A stretch of 64,000 nucleotides of DNA. Source: Sipunculus nudus (lineage: Eukaryota; Annelida; Sipuncula; Golfingiida; Sipunculidae). Of this stretch, positions 25,801 to 37,543 are shown in pieces. The notes under the pieces are model-generated. The model searched no databases and had not been told where the DNA came from. It saw nothing but the letters and a program-made list of their open reading frames with translations. A program made the position numbers and the translations under genes. The stretch is from contig CM049317.1 of NCBI GenBank assembly GCA_026874595.1, positions 27,651,401-27,715,400 of the forward strand. The letters run 5' to 3'. The first letter of the stretch is position 1; each line of letters begins with the position of its first letter.

Positions 25801-27800
25801 TGGAAGATTCTAGGCCCTGAGGGAGTTTTGATCAGTAAACCGCACTTTTGAGACTCAAATTTTCCAAATATACCTGATTTAAATTCCTTATAATAATTAC
25901 AGATCATTTATGTGGCCATGGATCTTTATAAACAAGTAGTTTTTGATAAAAAAGTTTGTTCTTGTGTAACCGGATCACATTTTTGTTAAGCAAATAAAAG
26001 GGCTTGTCTTCATTCTTATTAGTACTTTTTCAGTGATTGAATACTTTGGTAAAAACAAGAATACCTATAAAGTACTCAAGATTCGTCCTCAAGTACTTCC
26101 AAAGTACTATAACTAAACAATGCTATACAATTACGCTATATAGTCTTACAAACACCTTATGAAATTAATCAGCCGTAGTTTGGCGAAGGTTACGAGTGAG
26201 TCGTATTGTTTTCGGCTGCATTAGGTTATCGATAACACCTACTCTTCTCACGTTTACTGTATTTCAGTTATAATGAGCTCTTCCGGAACTCCATTTTCAA
26301 CTGAATTATTAAAATAAATGAGTTTACTAACTTTTTACGATATATACCAAAACCCCTACTCATCCTTATTTAACTATTATTCATTAAGGACAACCATACA
26401 GCCATCACATATATATGTTATCATATTTTTTATGATTATTCACTTAATCATTTTGAATTTATCATTGATATATCGATTATAATTTCTTTATCCTGGATTA
26501 ATAGTGTTAATTCATTAAGGTAACACACATTCTAGGAAAGATCTTTTACAAAATCAAAAGAAAACAATGGCAAAAGCCTTAACTGTAGTCCTTTATAAGT
26601 ATACAATACCAGTATACTAACAATAGGCTGATACATGATTACATATTTAATATAAATTAAATACACAACAACCACCAGTGTATTAAAAAGCAAACAATTG
26701 CCAATAATAACGTAAGATAGAAGCGGAGAAGTGGTCCATTGAACTTGGTCCATTACGTTATTGACCATTCAAGAAAAAAAAAGGTTGATGTAAGTCACAA
26801 TATGTTTTTTTATCTCTATATATGTATATATGCACAATTGTCACACCTCCGAAGAAATAGACACTCCAGGTACTTTCAAACGGTGAACTAAACCAGCTGA
26901 AACTCAAACATACACTCACAAAGATTAAAAGACATGATTAAACAAAACAATAAAGTAAATAAAAGTATATTAGATATAAACTTACACCACGTCTCTGGTG
27001 GTGTTCTACACAAATGTATTGATGATCTCTAAAGTCCATATAATCACACAAAAAATAACCTGTTTACTCCCGAATGTACACTGCACATTAAAGTTCCTAT
27101 TGGTATCACGGCTGCTGATTACATGACCGACGCGCACGTGGCATCGGAATGCAATAACCTAGTCCGGGTAACTTGTTACTGGGTATACATAGGCGATCAC
27201 AAGCGCTTCACGCTGCTAAAATGTCAAGGTTGACACGGTTCTCCAATGAAGTACGCGCTCACAATACATGGCGAAACATTGAACCACTACTAGATAAACA
27301 TAGAGCCTTCTCTGTAAGAACACTAAGGAAATGTCTGTCACAGCAGAATAATCATGGATCTATCCAGCACTATGAACCTAGATATGCTAGTGTGCTCGAC
27401 AATATTCAGTACCACACACGATTAGCGTATAAATTGTCCAGGTGTTGCTGGACTTCACAACGGCAGAAACACATCCACTGTTTACAAGTCCTTCTCTTAA
27501 TACTATTCCACTCTGTCCGTTAGAGAGGTATACATGGCAGCCCGCAGACACTGACCTTCTACGCTCAGGAGCTTCAGATGATCGGACCCTTCTCCCGCCC
27601 GATGACAAACAGTCAGAAAACACCCTCTAGCGCTGATCTTGGATTTTGTGAAGTCCTTCCAGCTTCAACAGGTTATATACGCCTGCTTACTTCACACATC
27701 CTGACCGCCTTTTGGCCTATTGCTTAACATTATTTAACGGCCTGTAACTAGCTACATGAATTATAAAATTGACATGCCTCCGGAAAACAAAAATGGGGAA
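22836..27800. other. Gene-free interval between the ZU5-UPA receptor and the CLR array
   Basis: No exon with splice signals and a recognisable product was found on either strand. The piece 27.17-27.66 kb is GC-richer than its flanks and may be an insertion of unknown type. I looked specifically here for an ITAM-type tail exon for CLR-A and found none. Confidence 0.5.
23076..23081 (+). terminator. Polyadenylation signal AATAAA
   Basis: AATAAA lies 241 bp after the stop of the ZU5-UPA receptor, and a second AATAAA is at 23116-23121. These are the first good poly(A) hexamers downstream. Assignment is by position only. Confidence 0.5.
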
Positions 27801-27809
27801 AACAAACAT

Positions 27810-28065
27810 ACAGGTGCGTTCCTTTGAAGTCCAGAGTAAACAATATTACTACAGGAACCATCTAGCAATGAACCTATTTATTTATAACTGCACTGAAAGC
27901 AACACCAAATAAGACACGTGGGTTCTCTTAACTAAATTCTCACGCTAAAATGTATATGATAATTCATATTAATGTACAACGAAAAATAGAAACAGTCATC
28001 TGGTTATACTCCTTACTTGCATATGCGATTACATAACTTAGTCACAGTTCTCTGGTGAAAATTAT
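27810..28065. repeat. Paralogous segment shared with 63.25-63.50 kb, copy 1
   Basis: About 250 bp align in the same orientation with 63.25-63.50 kb. Shared landmarks are AGGAACCATCTAG, GGGTTCTCT, AAGTTCTCAC-like text, ATATTAATG and TAAGTCACAGTTC. It flanks CLR units at both places and marks an older duplication boundary. Confidence 0.7.
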
Positions 28066-28499
28066 AATTTTTAAAATGTTTGATTCCGAAGATGTAATCA
28101 ATTTCTACAATAGCAACATATACAATGTTGAAATATCACCCTTTTCGTTGGAGTTTTTTTAGTATTTAAAGGGTAGACATATAACCATGGTAATATCCCA
28201 AGTTGAATTTATTGCCATGGTATAACAGGTAAACACTTTTATTAACAGATGTAAAGATCTAATAAAATAAAATGACATCATCTCTCTACAGTTCAAGCCG
28301 TAGTCACATCCTTACAAATGCTATCTATCAACATATAAACATCCACATTGGTGTTCCTTAATGTTTATCCACGTTATCTTATTTCATTCAGTTTGCCGTC
28401 TGTTGGACTGCCTAAAGCCTTCTTCATCTACATTTTTGGAACACCTGTAATATATAGATGATATATAGATGATAATACAGTACATTTTTTCTTTATAAT

Positions 28500-28936
28500 T
28501 TAAATGTTCCGATTTTCATTAAATATTAAGTACCTAAATAACGTATAATCTTTCCTTCGTACAACATGCCCTAATCTTAGTGAAGTTACATTTGCACTTA
28601 CTTTAACTAGTACCAGCAAGAAAACCAGAGGCACCATCATGCAGAAAGAATACAGAAAAATTTGTATGAGGTAACCATAAGCTGAAATAAAAAAATCAGG
28701 TATTCTTGTTATGATCTTCGGTTTTCTTGAAAAACATATATACAATCTTATGGGCTATTGGCACTCCTCATTGAACGTATTTATTGAATCAGCTGTCATT
28801 ATTGAGAGAGAGAGAGAGAGCATGAATGAACATGTATGCCGGTCCTTTCCTCTACCTTTTAGCTTAACCCTCTTTCTATTAGCACTCTTTTATAGAAACC
28901 AGGGAAATGACGTAACAGCAACATCAGAGAGGGAAA

Positions 28937-29001
<65 letters not shown>

Positions 29002-31267
29002 GGCACATGGCACCTATAATGAAATATACATAAAAGTTATTTTTATGGTAATAATATCAAATTAAATATTTCACATCTGATTTTAGTTCCGCAATGGTTT
29101 AGAAATATGGCAATATTAATTTATTAAGACGGAGAAACCATGTCAATATTGTTATTTTGATGAAAAATCATATTCCATATCTCTATGACGGCTGCATTTA
29201 AGATATTTCCTACTTGATCGTGGTATTTTAATCATCCACTATTAGGAATCATAGAAAAATGACCACAACGTATGCATATACGTAAACAGTAATAAATGAT
29301 AAATATTAAAATTCTTGCCTGATTGTTTGATTCCCTCCTTTGGTCCATTTTGGGCTGTAAGTTATATATAATGACAACTGTTTAAAATAACAAATATGAA
29401 GTATACATATATATGTTTAAGGTTGAGAACACAAGCAACCCGTGTTTATATCTTAGAAGAGAACAAATTGAAAAACAATATATTAAATGAATCGAGTAAC
29501 TTGCCCATGCAAATGAAAGGAATCCGATCGTTACAAGCACGTTGTTTCCAACCAGTACCATTGGTGGTCATTTCAAGAGACACACATCGGTCTCCTGTTT
29601 CATCTTTGTTTGAAGGCAACCACTTGGTGAAATTTGCGTATGCTGTAAAAAAATTATCGACACTCAGTATTATATGAACATATATGTATATGGGTGTGTA
29701 TGCACTGATGGATTATTTTTTCCCTAAACCAAAAGTAACTAGTTGATTATTATTTGGTTACGGAATTTTACAGGTGCATTTCCATACTTTTTAAAGCCAA
29801 TAATCACCCATCATTTCTTGCTTCATGTGCCACCAATTCCTGACTATTTCGAGCCAGAATTCCTCTTCATTATCCAGTTGAGCTTCCACCATTTTTACAG
29901 GAAGGGTCGCATTAAGTAATACGCATAGATGCTGCGCTGCAAACCAACTTCCCTCACCAACGACTTTAATTATGCAGCGTGATGAACATTGTCCCCCGGA
30001 GCACTCTCTGCAATCTGACACGAACGTGACAAATAATTAAATATATGTAATTCAACTTTACCAATATTTTTCCAATTTCTTCAGTCGCAAAATAAATACG
30101 TCAAAATTGAGAATGCTAATCAAATCATTGATCAGAATTTTATCACACAGTTACAATACCTTTCCTTTGGCAATATATCTTTAACATAGTAAAGCAGTCC
30201 TTGGCATAGAGTAAATTTCCACGCTGTGCAACACATGATCTCTTTGGTGCATTTCCGATCAAATTGGCCACACCTATTGTTTTTAACATCAATACAGTTA
30301 TAATGAAACCTCGAAATTAATACCACCATCGTATTGAGACTTGATCGTCTAAGCGAGGTCTTAGAGAAAAAGCGAAAAGAAGCTTGAGCTTAAAAAGCGG
30401 TCGCCAGTTTCAGGTGTTTTTAAACGGAGGAAGTCGTAAGGCCATGTTTCATGGTACAATTAAACTTAAGTATTATTAATTTTTCAAGTTAGGATGTTTA
30501 ATGGAAATGTTCAAAGAAACGCAGCAGTCATAGGAGGTTGTGACACCTAATGATTCAAACATACGGGATGGTTTTCCATTCAAATGTGTCCAGATATCGT
30601 TATTTCTTCTCTTCATGCACAGCCAGGTTTGATTGATTTTATATGTTTCAACGATTTTAAGGATATAAAGCCTTTCAGCAGCTGAACCATCATCGGGCAA
30701 GATCATATTGCGTTCTGAACAGTATTTCGAGCCCTCTGAGAAGGTTCCTTCACGTAAAGTAGAATCGTTTTAGTAAATTACAACTTTGTTTCTGCAATAT
30801 ACATTCAGAACTTACAAAATCTTTTACAGATTTCCTTATCGAAAAGGCACTTAGATAAAAGCTTGCTTTGATATGCGAGGTAGTTTAACTGAACTGACAG
30901 AACAATGCAAATCATTCTTTATATAATCTTCCTTTTTGTCTCTTTGAAGCTTTCAATATACAGTCAGATATAATTCCCTGTTATTCAACGTTGTGAAATA
31001 TTAAAACGTGTAACTGGGACAGCTAGGTTACATTTAAACGGTAAAAAAAAGAAACCAATTCCATAATGAAATAATGCATAATGTATAATAGTATACTATC
31101 AACGGCTTACCTTGACCAAATGTTACATTAGTTTCTGTGACTTTCGCCAAAAGCAGTTTTTGCAACGACATCATCCACAAACAGTGTATGACCTTTCTTC
31201 TCAGCAAGTTTATTAAAACCATAATGTTCATAATCCCATGCGCCTTGCAGAGTAGATTTCTGTACAT
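28500..31267 (-). CDS. CLR-A: two-CTLD single-pass receptor gene, open in all recognised exons
   Basis: Seven exons join in frame for 311 codons: N-terminal exon, two split CTLDs (cysteine pairs C62-C154/C133-C146 and C188-C271/C246-C263), a 12-residue stalk and a membrane helix. Neither CTLD has an EPN or QPD triplet, so sugar binding cannot be predicted. The transmembrane exon ends at a good donor (GTAAGT at 28601), but no tail exon was found. If that intron is retained, the frame continues 33 residues to a stop at 28500-28502, with a DYTLFRYLIF stretch. It is the only one of the three MKRR-type copies (A, B, C) without lesions. Expression is unknown. Confidence 0.68.
28602..28681 (-). CDS. 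CLR-A exon 7: transmembrane helix, type II
   Basis: 80 nt, entering in phase 1 (acceptor TATTTCAG) and leaving in phase 0 (donor GTAAGTGC). It encodes a helix with FCMMVPLVFLLVLVK. It is unrelated in sequence and exit phase to the 124-nt transmembrane exon of CLR-C, D and E. A diverged copy is at 35.3 kb. Confidence 0.7.
28810..28996. repeat. GA and TA microsatellites in CLR-A
   Basis: A short GAGAGA run at 28805-28820 and a long TA tract at 28940-28996 lie in the intron before the transmembrane exon. The same two tracts in the same order occur at 35.51-35.72 kb in CLR-B, which confirms the duplication. Confidence 0.88.
29319..29354 (-). CDS. CLR-A exon 6: stalk
   Basis: A 36-nt exon, phase 1 at both ends, follows acceptor CTTACAG and encodes QNGPKEGIKQS. 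The donor is GC-type (CAGGCAAGA), identical to that of the CLR-C stalk. Support is its conserved length and phase in CLR-C. Confidence 0.6.
29505..29642 (-). CDS. CLR-A exon 5: CTLD2 C-terminal half
   Basis: 138 nt, phase 1 at both ends, acceptor TTTTACAG. It reads KWLPSNKDETGDRCVSLE then QRACNDRIPFICMG, a textbook CTLD end with three cysteines. The donor is GC-type (GGGCAAGT); CLR-B and CLR-C have a GT donor at this site, so this is a GT-to-GC change. Confidence 0.8.
29808..30014 (-). CDS. CLR-A exon 4: CTLD2 N-terminal half
   Basis: 207 nt, phase 1 at both ends, acceptor GTGTCAG, donor GTGATT. It opens with a Cys-rich linker (DCRECSGGQCSSRCIIKV) and then SWFAAQHLCVLLNATLP, the CTLD helix with its first Cys. 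The extra N-terminal cysteines suggest a long-form CTLD. Confidence 0.75.
30160..30273 (-). CDS. CLR-A exon 3: CTLD1 C-terminal half
   Basis: 114 nt, phase 1 at both ends (acceptor ACAATAG, donor GTATTG). It carries RSCVAQRGNLLYAKDCF and IYCQRK, giving the remaining three cysteines in canonical spacing. It aligns with CLR-E exon 3, which has DCFSVIPGYIC at the same place. Confidence 0.75.
30547..30747 (-). CDS. CLR-A exon 2: CTLD1 N-terminal half
   Basis: 201 nt, phase 1 at both ends (acceptor GTGAAG, donor GTGTCA). It has SKYCSERNMILP (first Cys) and TWLCMKRRNNDIWTHLNG, the W-containing core. It is intact here; the same exon is frameshifted in CLR-B and CLR-C. Confidence 0.75.
31111..31267 (-). 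CDS. CLR-A exon 1: N-terminal exon, putative signal peptide
   Basis: It ends in phase 1 at donor GTAAGC. Several in-frame ATGs precede a moderately hydrophobic stretch WMMSLQKLLLAKVTET. The equivalent in CLR-C reads CLLMVMLQKLLLA. This looks like a signal peptide, but the start is unclear: the first ATG in frame is used, and shorter starts are possible. Confidence 0.5.
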
Positions 31268-34230
31268 GAGATAGGAACATTAAATAAACGAGCAGTTATT
31301 GAGATTATTCATCATTGTAAAACATTTGAACCAATTTAAACAGAATATTTTAAACGTCTGCACAAATAATGCCTGTTAAATATATCCATAACATTACGAA
31401 CAATAGCGGTCACGTTGACAAAGAATTTTCACATAAACAAAAGCATTGTTCTATTCTTTATTTGCCATATACAATAGTTATTTCAATTATCTTGAATACC
31501 AGGGTATTCACACAATGGCATGGTTATTCAAAACCTAGTTAATAGTTCACCCAATAATGTTGTATCCTATGACAAAGGAAAGAATATTGAAACGGATCAA
31601 TAAGTCACCTTTTTTTGAATTAGTACTTTTCGAGAGATCCATGAAGCAGCTTTGTGATAAAACGTCAATGCACATTTTTAATCAAAGCTTATACAAAATA
31701 TGGAAAGCAGGTGAACCGTCTTGAGCGGGAACTATGTCAGACACATGAAACCAACCAATCTTACAAATATATATTGTTATCCCATGACATCGGTAAAATG
31801 AGCTGATTATATCAAACTGATGATTCATGAGCAGATGTAGGGAGGTGTTAATATGATGGTATAAATTTTCCTTCTATCTGACAGAATAATGTGTAGTGCT
31901 ATAGAGCCATGTCATCTAGTTTTTGTAACTGACATTGATTCCAGCTGACAGAATAATGTGTAGAGCTATAGAGCCATGTCATCTAGATTTTTTGTAATTG
32001 ACATTGATTCCAGCTGGTTGAAGTGTGAATCTCAATGTGTAAGATAACCTACACAAAGGAGATCCGCCGTTTATACGGGTCATGAGATAATATGAAATAT
32101 ACAATTTTATTATGTGAACATATATTAGATAGATTTAAATACATGTATCACAGACCAGACTACTATTTTTTTCCAGTTATGCTCGTTAAAGAATACAATA
32201 GAACCTCTCCTCACGGGCACCCATGTACTAAGGGCACCTCCTTTGTAAGGCCACTTACGGGCAGTGCCTTGAAATTTGGTCCAGAAATCTGTACCCTCCC
32301 TACTAAGGGCACCTCTCTATTGCAGGCAAATTGTCCGGTCCCGTCAGCGTCCGTAATTTGGAGGTTCTACAGTATTTCGTTTTTTATTTCATATCACACA
32401 TAGATCAATACCTTAAACCAAATGACTCATAGAATATTTTCGATTTTGTTGCAAGAATGATATAAAGAACTACAATAATAAAAACAATTTGTATTTGATA
32501 TTGATTCCATTTGGTACAAGAGTTATTTTCATTGCTTAAGATGACCCACAAAAAGAAGCTAAGCCGTTAAAAATGGGCTATGAAATAACATAAAATCTAA
32601 TTATGATATTGCGTGAACAAAAATTAGATAGATTTGAATACCGCACACCAACTTACTCATTTTTTTCTCATTATGCTCGCTCAAGAATATTCTTTTTTTA
32701 TGTAAGATCATGTAATCATTTGTTGATGTGATATATAGTTTGAGATATCATTAAACTATTTGATCGTAAAAATATGTCACTTTTTTATTATATCAGATTC
32801 AAGAAGCTGCAAATTATGAAACGAAAAAACTGTGAACATTGAAACAAAATGTGCGATGACTCAATCCCTAATGCTTACTTTAGCAGAAAGAGTTTGTCTG
32901 TTCATTCTTGTGAGGGTGTGCATGTGACATAAAATGATCCCATTTTACAAACAAAGAAATACTTGGATAGTCTCAGAGATAACCTTATATTAAATGACTA
33001 TATTCTTTAAAAACAAGGGCAAAAACCCTTATTTGAGTTGTTCTATGCTTATTTGAGAGCCCGATCACTTTGATCGAGGAAAAATAATCTCGTGGAATAT
33101 GATAATCAAAGTGATCTTGCGGGAATACTGTATGTTTATTCAGCGTGCAGACGAGCCAATCTCGGTAAAGACATAAGCGGTAGAAACAAAAGCTCAAACA
33201 TGACCCTGTACTGGATCGGTAACCAATAAAACGGCTACATGCAGAGTGGATTGGTAGCGCATGAACTTTCTATTTGTCTGCGCATTTTACTTGTACAATT
33301 TGTATTGATAAAAATATAGACAAAGGTCATCGGTCGATCCTTCAGCAAAGCAAAACATATTAGTATCAGACTCTAACTCTTAACAGTTGGTTAAGATAGC
33401 TGGTGCATCATACATTTCATGAAATTTTAGTTATATGTTTACCTGTATTTTAAACTTTTTTTCTCTTTGTTGGTGCACTGACTATTCGTTATTAATCCTT
33501 TCGGGGGCACCGTTAGTTAGGCATATATCACGAACATAAGGCTAAAAAGAGCAAAAGGTGCAGTAAGACTATCCCTCATGTCCGTGTGAGATTTTCGTGC
33601 CCTGAAATATTTAACAATGTCTTGTCACACTGTTGAAATACCGTTTATTGATTAAGGCATTTGCTTTTTGTAGTCTCGACGGTGTTGGATCATCCATTTG
33701 TTCTGGTGGGTAAAACTCTTTTTAGTTTCAATTTAGCTGAGCGTTATGGTCCCTGAGCCACCTGTTTTATTCGAGGAACTGATTTGTTTTTTAGTCGTCA
33801 GAGGTTTTATCGAAGTAAATATCAACAGTGCCTGCGTCGGAAGTGCTTAAGTGATGTAATATTAGTATACAATAATCAGGCTTTGTTAAATATAACATTA
33901 ACCTTAGTGTGATTCTCTGTTTTACAGACAGGGAATTCCGGTTCACTATCTCATTTAATAAGTAACTTTGTAAAAGTGTAAACTTTCTATGTGAGAATAT
34001 ATATGCTCCAAAATGCCCATATGTGCGTTATATATAAGCTAATCAGCCAGTCATTATGTGATGGTTGATTATAACCACGATTTATATTGATCTGGCGTGA
34101 AGGTAAACATTTGGTCCATAATCTATAGATACCCATGACCTATATAATTTGGGATTAATTGATCTTGGGATTTTTACATGGACGATGGTTTTAACGGCAG
34201 TTAAAGTATGAAAGAGAGAAAGCACTGTAA
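31268..34230. repeat. Segmental duplication, copy in unit I
   Basis: Upstream flank of CLR-A, colinear with 41.7-44.4 kb upstream of CLR-C. Shared blocks include CAAAACCTAGTTAATAGTTC, the GACAGAATAATG region, the GGGCACCTCC-type short repeats at 32.2-32.4 kb, GAGCCCGATCAC and GCTGGTGCATC. No gene is recognised. The array probably expanded by duplication of units including this flank. Confidence 0.75.
31880..32013 (+). repeat. 67-bp tandem duplication
   Basis: Two adjacent copies start GACAGAATAATGTGTAG at 31880 and 31947, near identical. The corresponding place in unit III (42.3 kb) has a single copy, so this duplication postdates the segmental one. Confidence 0.85.
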
Positions 34231-34277
34231 ATATAGTACATTTTTATTTGTAATCATTTAGCAGCTGTGGGTTAAAC

Positions 34278-34412
34278 GTTGTGACCAATAAAAGAAGCAT
34301 ACCGAATTCAATACTTAACTTTGTTGTGACCAATAAAAGAAGCATACCGAATTCAATACTTAACTTTGTTGTGACCAATAAAATAAGCATACCGAATGCA
34401 ATATTTAAATTT
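34278..34412 (+). repeat. 45-bp minisatellite, three copies
   Basis: Units start GTTGTGACCAATAAAA at 34278, 34323 and 34368; the first two are identical and the third is diverged. Because 45 is a multiple of three, the minus strand shows a repeated hydrophobic 15-residue frame. I see no reason to call that a gene. Confidence 0.9.
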
Positions 34413-35052
34413 CGCATCCTTATATAATTATTGCTCACCCATGTTGTGATAGAAATATAACAAAAGTAATTATCTGGAAAATATTTTATTCTAAGAATGA
34501 TAGCATACATGTGTAAATAACCCTTTCTGATATTATGAAAGAAATACTTTCTAAACAGAACATATTATCCAAAGGACGAATTGAGAAAACAAGTATCATT
34601 GTAATTCTATATCTATCTACATTTAAATCAAAATAGCTAATGATGATATGTTACATCACTGACCAAAAAAAACGGTCCTATCTCTTGCCTCAAATTGCAC
34701 ATATAACATACCTCCTATATAATTAAATTTAATACCCGAAAACTTATGTACAAGATGAATGTGAATTGTATCTACTTTATACATGCAAGCCCCTGTATGC
34801 TATGGCAGTATAATATAGTATATATGGATTTATCTACAGATTGCACTACAGATTGCATTCTTTACATACAAATATATAAAAAAAGTTCAATAATTAGCCA
34901 CCCATTACACTCTCACGAACTCCTTGTACATGGTTTTAGTAAATGGAGGCCAGAAACCCGCAGATAAATTGTTTCGTTGTCTTGTTAAATGTACCTCTTG
35001 AATGGTAATGTTTATACCAAACTTTTATACGAACCTACCTGACGAATAAGGG

Positions 35053-35157
35053 TTACTTAATAGAGGCTAATTCTGTCAAATCGATATAGGAGTAGCTTTG
35101 GTCATTAAAGCTGAGAACAGTATAATCATATGTCTGTAGCGCGGTGATTTCCTCTTT
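35053..35157 (-). CDS. CLR-B tail exon encoding an ITAM
   Basis: After acceptor TGCACAG it opens in phase 0 and runs 34 codons to TAA. It contains YTVLSFNDQSYSYIDL, i.e. YxxL, eight residues, YxxL, within the ITAM consensus (Yxx[LI]-x6-12-Yxx[LI]). Phase 0 matches the exit phase of the type II transmembrane exon 143 bp upstream on the same strand, whose donor is mutated. In immune receptors paired phosphorylated ITAM tyrosines recruit tandem-SH2 kinases of the Syk family; that function is inference here. Confidence 0.72.
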   Translation of the reverse strand, partial: KEEITALQTYDYTVLSFNDQSYSYIDLTELASIK

Positions 35158-35299
35158 CTGTGCATTTCACTTTATAGTTTGAATGTTCCTATTTTCAATA
35201 TTAAACAAACGTCTTGACTATGTCTAACGTCTTAAATGGCGTATATTTTTTCCTTTGTACAAAATGCCTTAATCTTAGTTTAGTTATATTTTCACTTAA

Positions 35300-35379
35300 T
35301 TTAACTAGCATCAACAAGAAAACTAGAGGCACCATCACGCAGACAGAATACATAAAACTTTGTATTAGGTACCTATAAG
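35300..35379 (-). pseudogene. CLR-B transmembrane exon, type II, donor lost
   Basis: 80 nt with acceptor ATTTCAG. It encodes a helix with CVMVPLVFLLMLVK, clearly homologous to CLR-A exon 7. The donor reads TTAAGT where CLR-A has GTAAGT, so normal splicing to the ITAM exon would fail. Confidence 0.75.
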
Positions 35380-35512
35380 CTGAAATACAAAAAAAATCAG
35401 GTATTCCAGTAATGAACTTCGGTTTTCTACAAAATGAACATATTTACAATCTTTTGGGCTATTGGCACTCCTTATTGGAAGTATTAATTTATGAATCTCA
35501 TGTCATTATTGA

Positions 35513-35636
35513 GAGAGAGAGCGAGAGAGAGAGAGCAAGAATAGCAATGTATGCCGGTCCTTTCCTTTACCTCTCGTATTAGTTCTCTTTATAATAGTAC
35601 AGGGTAATGACGTAACAGCGACATCGAAGCAGGGAA

Positions 35637-35717
<81 letters not shown>
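35513..35717. repeat. GA and TA microsatellites in CLR-B
   Basis: A GAGA tract at 35512-35534 and a TA tract at 35640-35717, positionally equivalent to the pair in CLR-A. A further TA tract is at 36103-36164 next to the stalk exon. Confidence 0.88.
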
Positions 35718-35720
<3 letters not shown>

Positions 35721-36099
35721 GTGGAACTTGGCACCTATTAAAGAATAGATATGCAGTATACATAAAAGTTATTTTAAGATAAAAATATCAAATTTTATAT
35801 TTCACATCTGATTTTAGTTCCGCACTGGTTTAGAAACATGGCAATATAAATTTATTAAGACGGAGAAACCATATCAGTCAAGCTTTGTTATTTTGAGAAA
35901 ATATAAAATCCCATATCTCTATGATGACTGCATTAAAGATATTTCTGACGTGATCGTGGTGTTTTAATCATCCACTATTAAGAATCATAGAAAAATGACC
36001 AAAACTTATGCATATACGAATACGAAAAAAAATGAACAATAAATATTAAAATTCTTGACTGATTGTTTGCTTCCCTTCTTTGGTCCATTTGGCGCTGAA

Positions 36100-36167
<68 letters not shown>

Positions 36168-36297
36168 ACTACTGTTTAAATCAATAATATGAAGTATACA
36201 TATAAATGATTAAGTTGGAGAACCAAAGCAACCCTTGTTTATCTCTTACAAGAGAACAAATTGAAAAACAATATATAAAAATTATCAAGTAATATAC

Positions 36298-37543
36298 CTA
36301 TGCAAATGAAAGGGATCCGATCGTTACAAGCACGTTGTTTCTAACTAATACCAAGAGACACACATCGGTCGCTTGTTTCATCCTTGTTTGAAGGCAACCA
36401 CTTGGTGAAATTTGCGTATGCTGTAAAAATATTATCGACACTCAGTATTATATCAACATATATTTGTGTGTGTGCATGGATGGAATCTTGTTTCCCTTAG
36501 TCATATGTATTTGGTAGATTATTATTTGGTTACGGAATTATTACAAGTGCATTGCAATACTGTTTAAGGCCGATAATCACACATCTCTTCCTGCTTTATG
36601 TACCACCAGTTCCTGACTATTTCGAGCCAGAAGTCCTCTTCATTATTCAGTTCAGGTTCCACCATTTTTACAGGAAGGGTCGCCTTATGTGATACGCATA
36701 AATACTGCGCTACAAACCCCCTCTCGCCATCAACTTTAATTATGCAGCGTGATGAACATTTACTCTCGGAGCTCATTCTACAATCTGACGCGAATGTGAC
36801 AAATAATTGAAATAGTGTAATTCAAATCACCAATACTTTGTTCTGCTTCAAATGAAATCCACTTCTCCCATCGAAATATAAAAACGTCAAAAGTGAGACT
36901 GCTAATTAAAACATTGAGCAGAATTTTATCACAGAGTTACAACACCTTTCCTTTGGTATTACATCTTTAACTTTGTAAAACAGTCCTTTGCATAGAGTAA
37001 GTTTCTACGATGTGCAACGCATGATCTCTGTGGTGCAGTTCCGATCACAATGGCAAGACCTAGGGAATTAAACGTCAATACAGTTATTATGAAACCTCGA
37101 AATTAATACCACCGTCTCATTTATGCTTGGTCGTCTTAGCGACGTCTTATAGAAAAAGCGGAAAGAAGCTTTAAAAGCGGTCGTCAGTTTGAGGAGGTCC
37201 TTAAACGGAGGAAGTCGTTAGGCGATGTTTTACGGTACATTTAAACGTTAGAATTATCAATTTTTCAAGTGGTCTGTTATACACAATAAGATGTTTAATG
37301 GAAATGTTCAAGGAAACGAAGCAGGTATGGTAGGTTTGGACACTTAATGATGCACACATACGGGCTCTTTTTCCATTCAAATGTATCCAGATATCGTTCT
37401 TTCTTCTCTTCATGCATATCCAGGTTTGATTGCAATTATATGTTTGAAAAATTTGTAGGATATGAAACCTTTCAGCAGCTGTACAATCAGCGGGCAAAAC
37501 TATATTGCGTTCTGAACAGTATTCAAACCCGCTGAGAAGGTTC
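36298..37543 (-). pseudogene. CLR-B CTLD half-exons
   Basis: Four half-CTLD exons are recognisable by identity with CLR-A: 37344-37543 (frameshifted, with QTWICMKRRKNDIWIHLNG), 36946-37059, 36581-36784 (CSSRCIIKVDGERGF and a first-Cys helix) and 36298-36420 (in-frame TAG, 15 nt short). The second half of CTLD2 keeps a normal GT donor where CLR-A has GC. Confidence 0.7.

Noticed and set aside
27173-27630. Overlapping frames on both strands in GC-richer sequence
   Set aside because: No recognisable domain or splice structure; overlapping open frames on both strands are typical of GC-richer non-coding DNA or an unknown insertion.
34244-34510. 88-residue frame with a repeated hydrophobic 15-residue unit
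   Set aside because: It is explained by the 45-bp minisatellite; no signal peptide, splice context or homologue in the other units.
37347-37535. Plus-strand open frame over CLR-B
   Set aside because: It is the antisense shadow of a CTLD1 half-exon.
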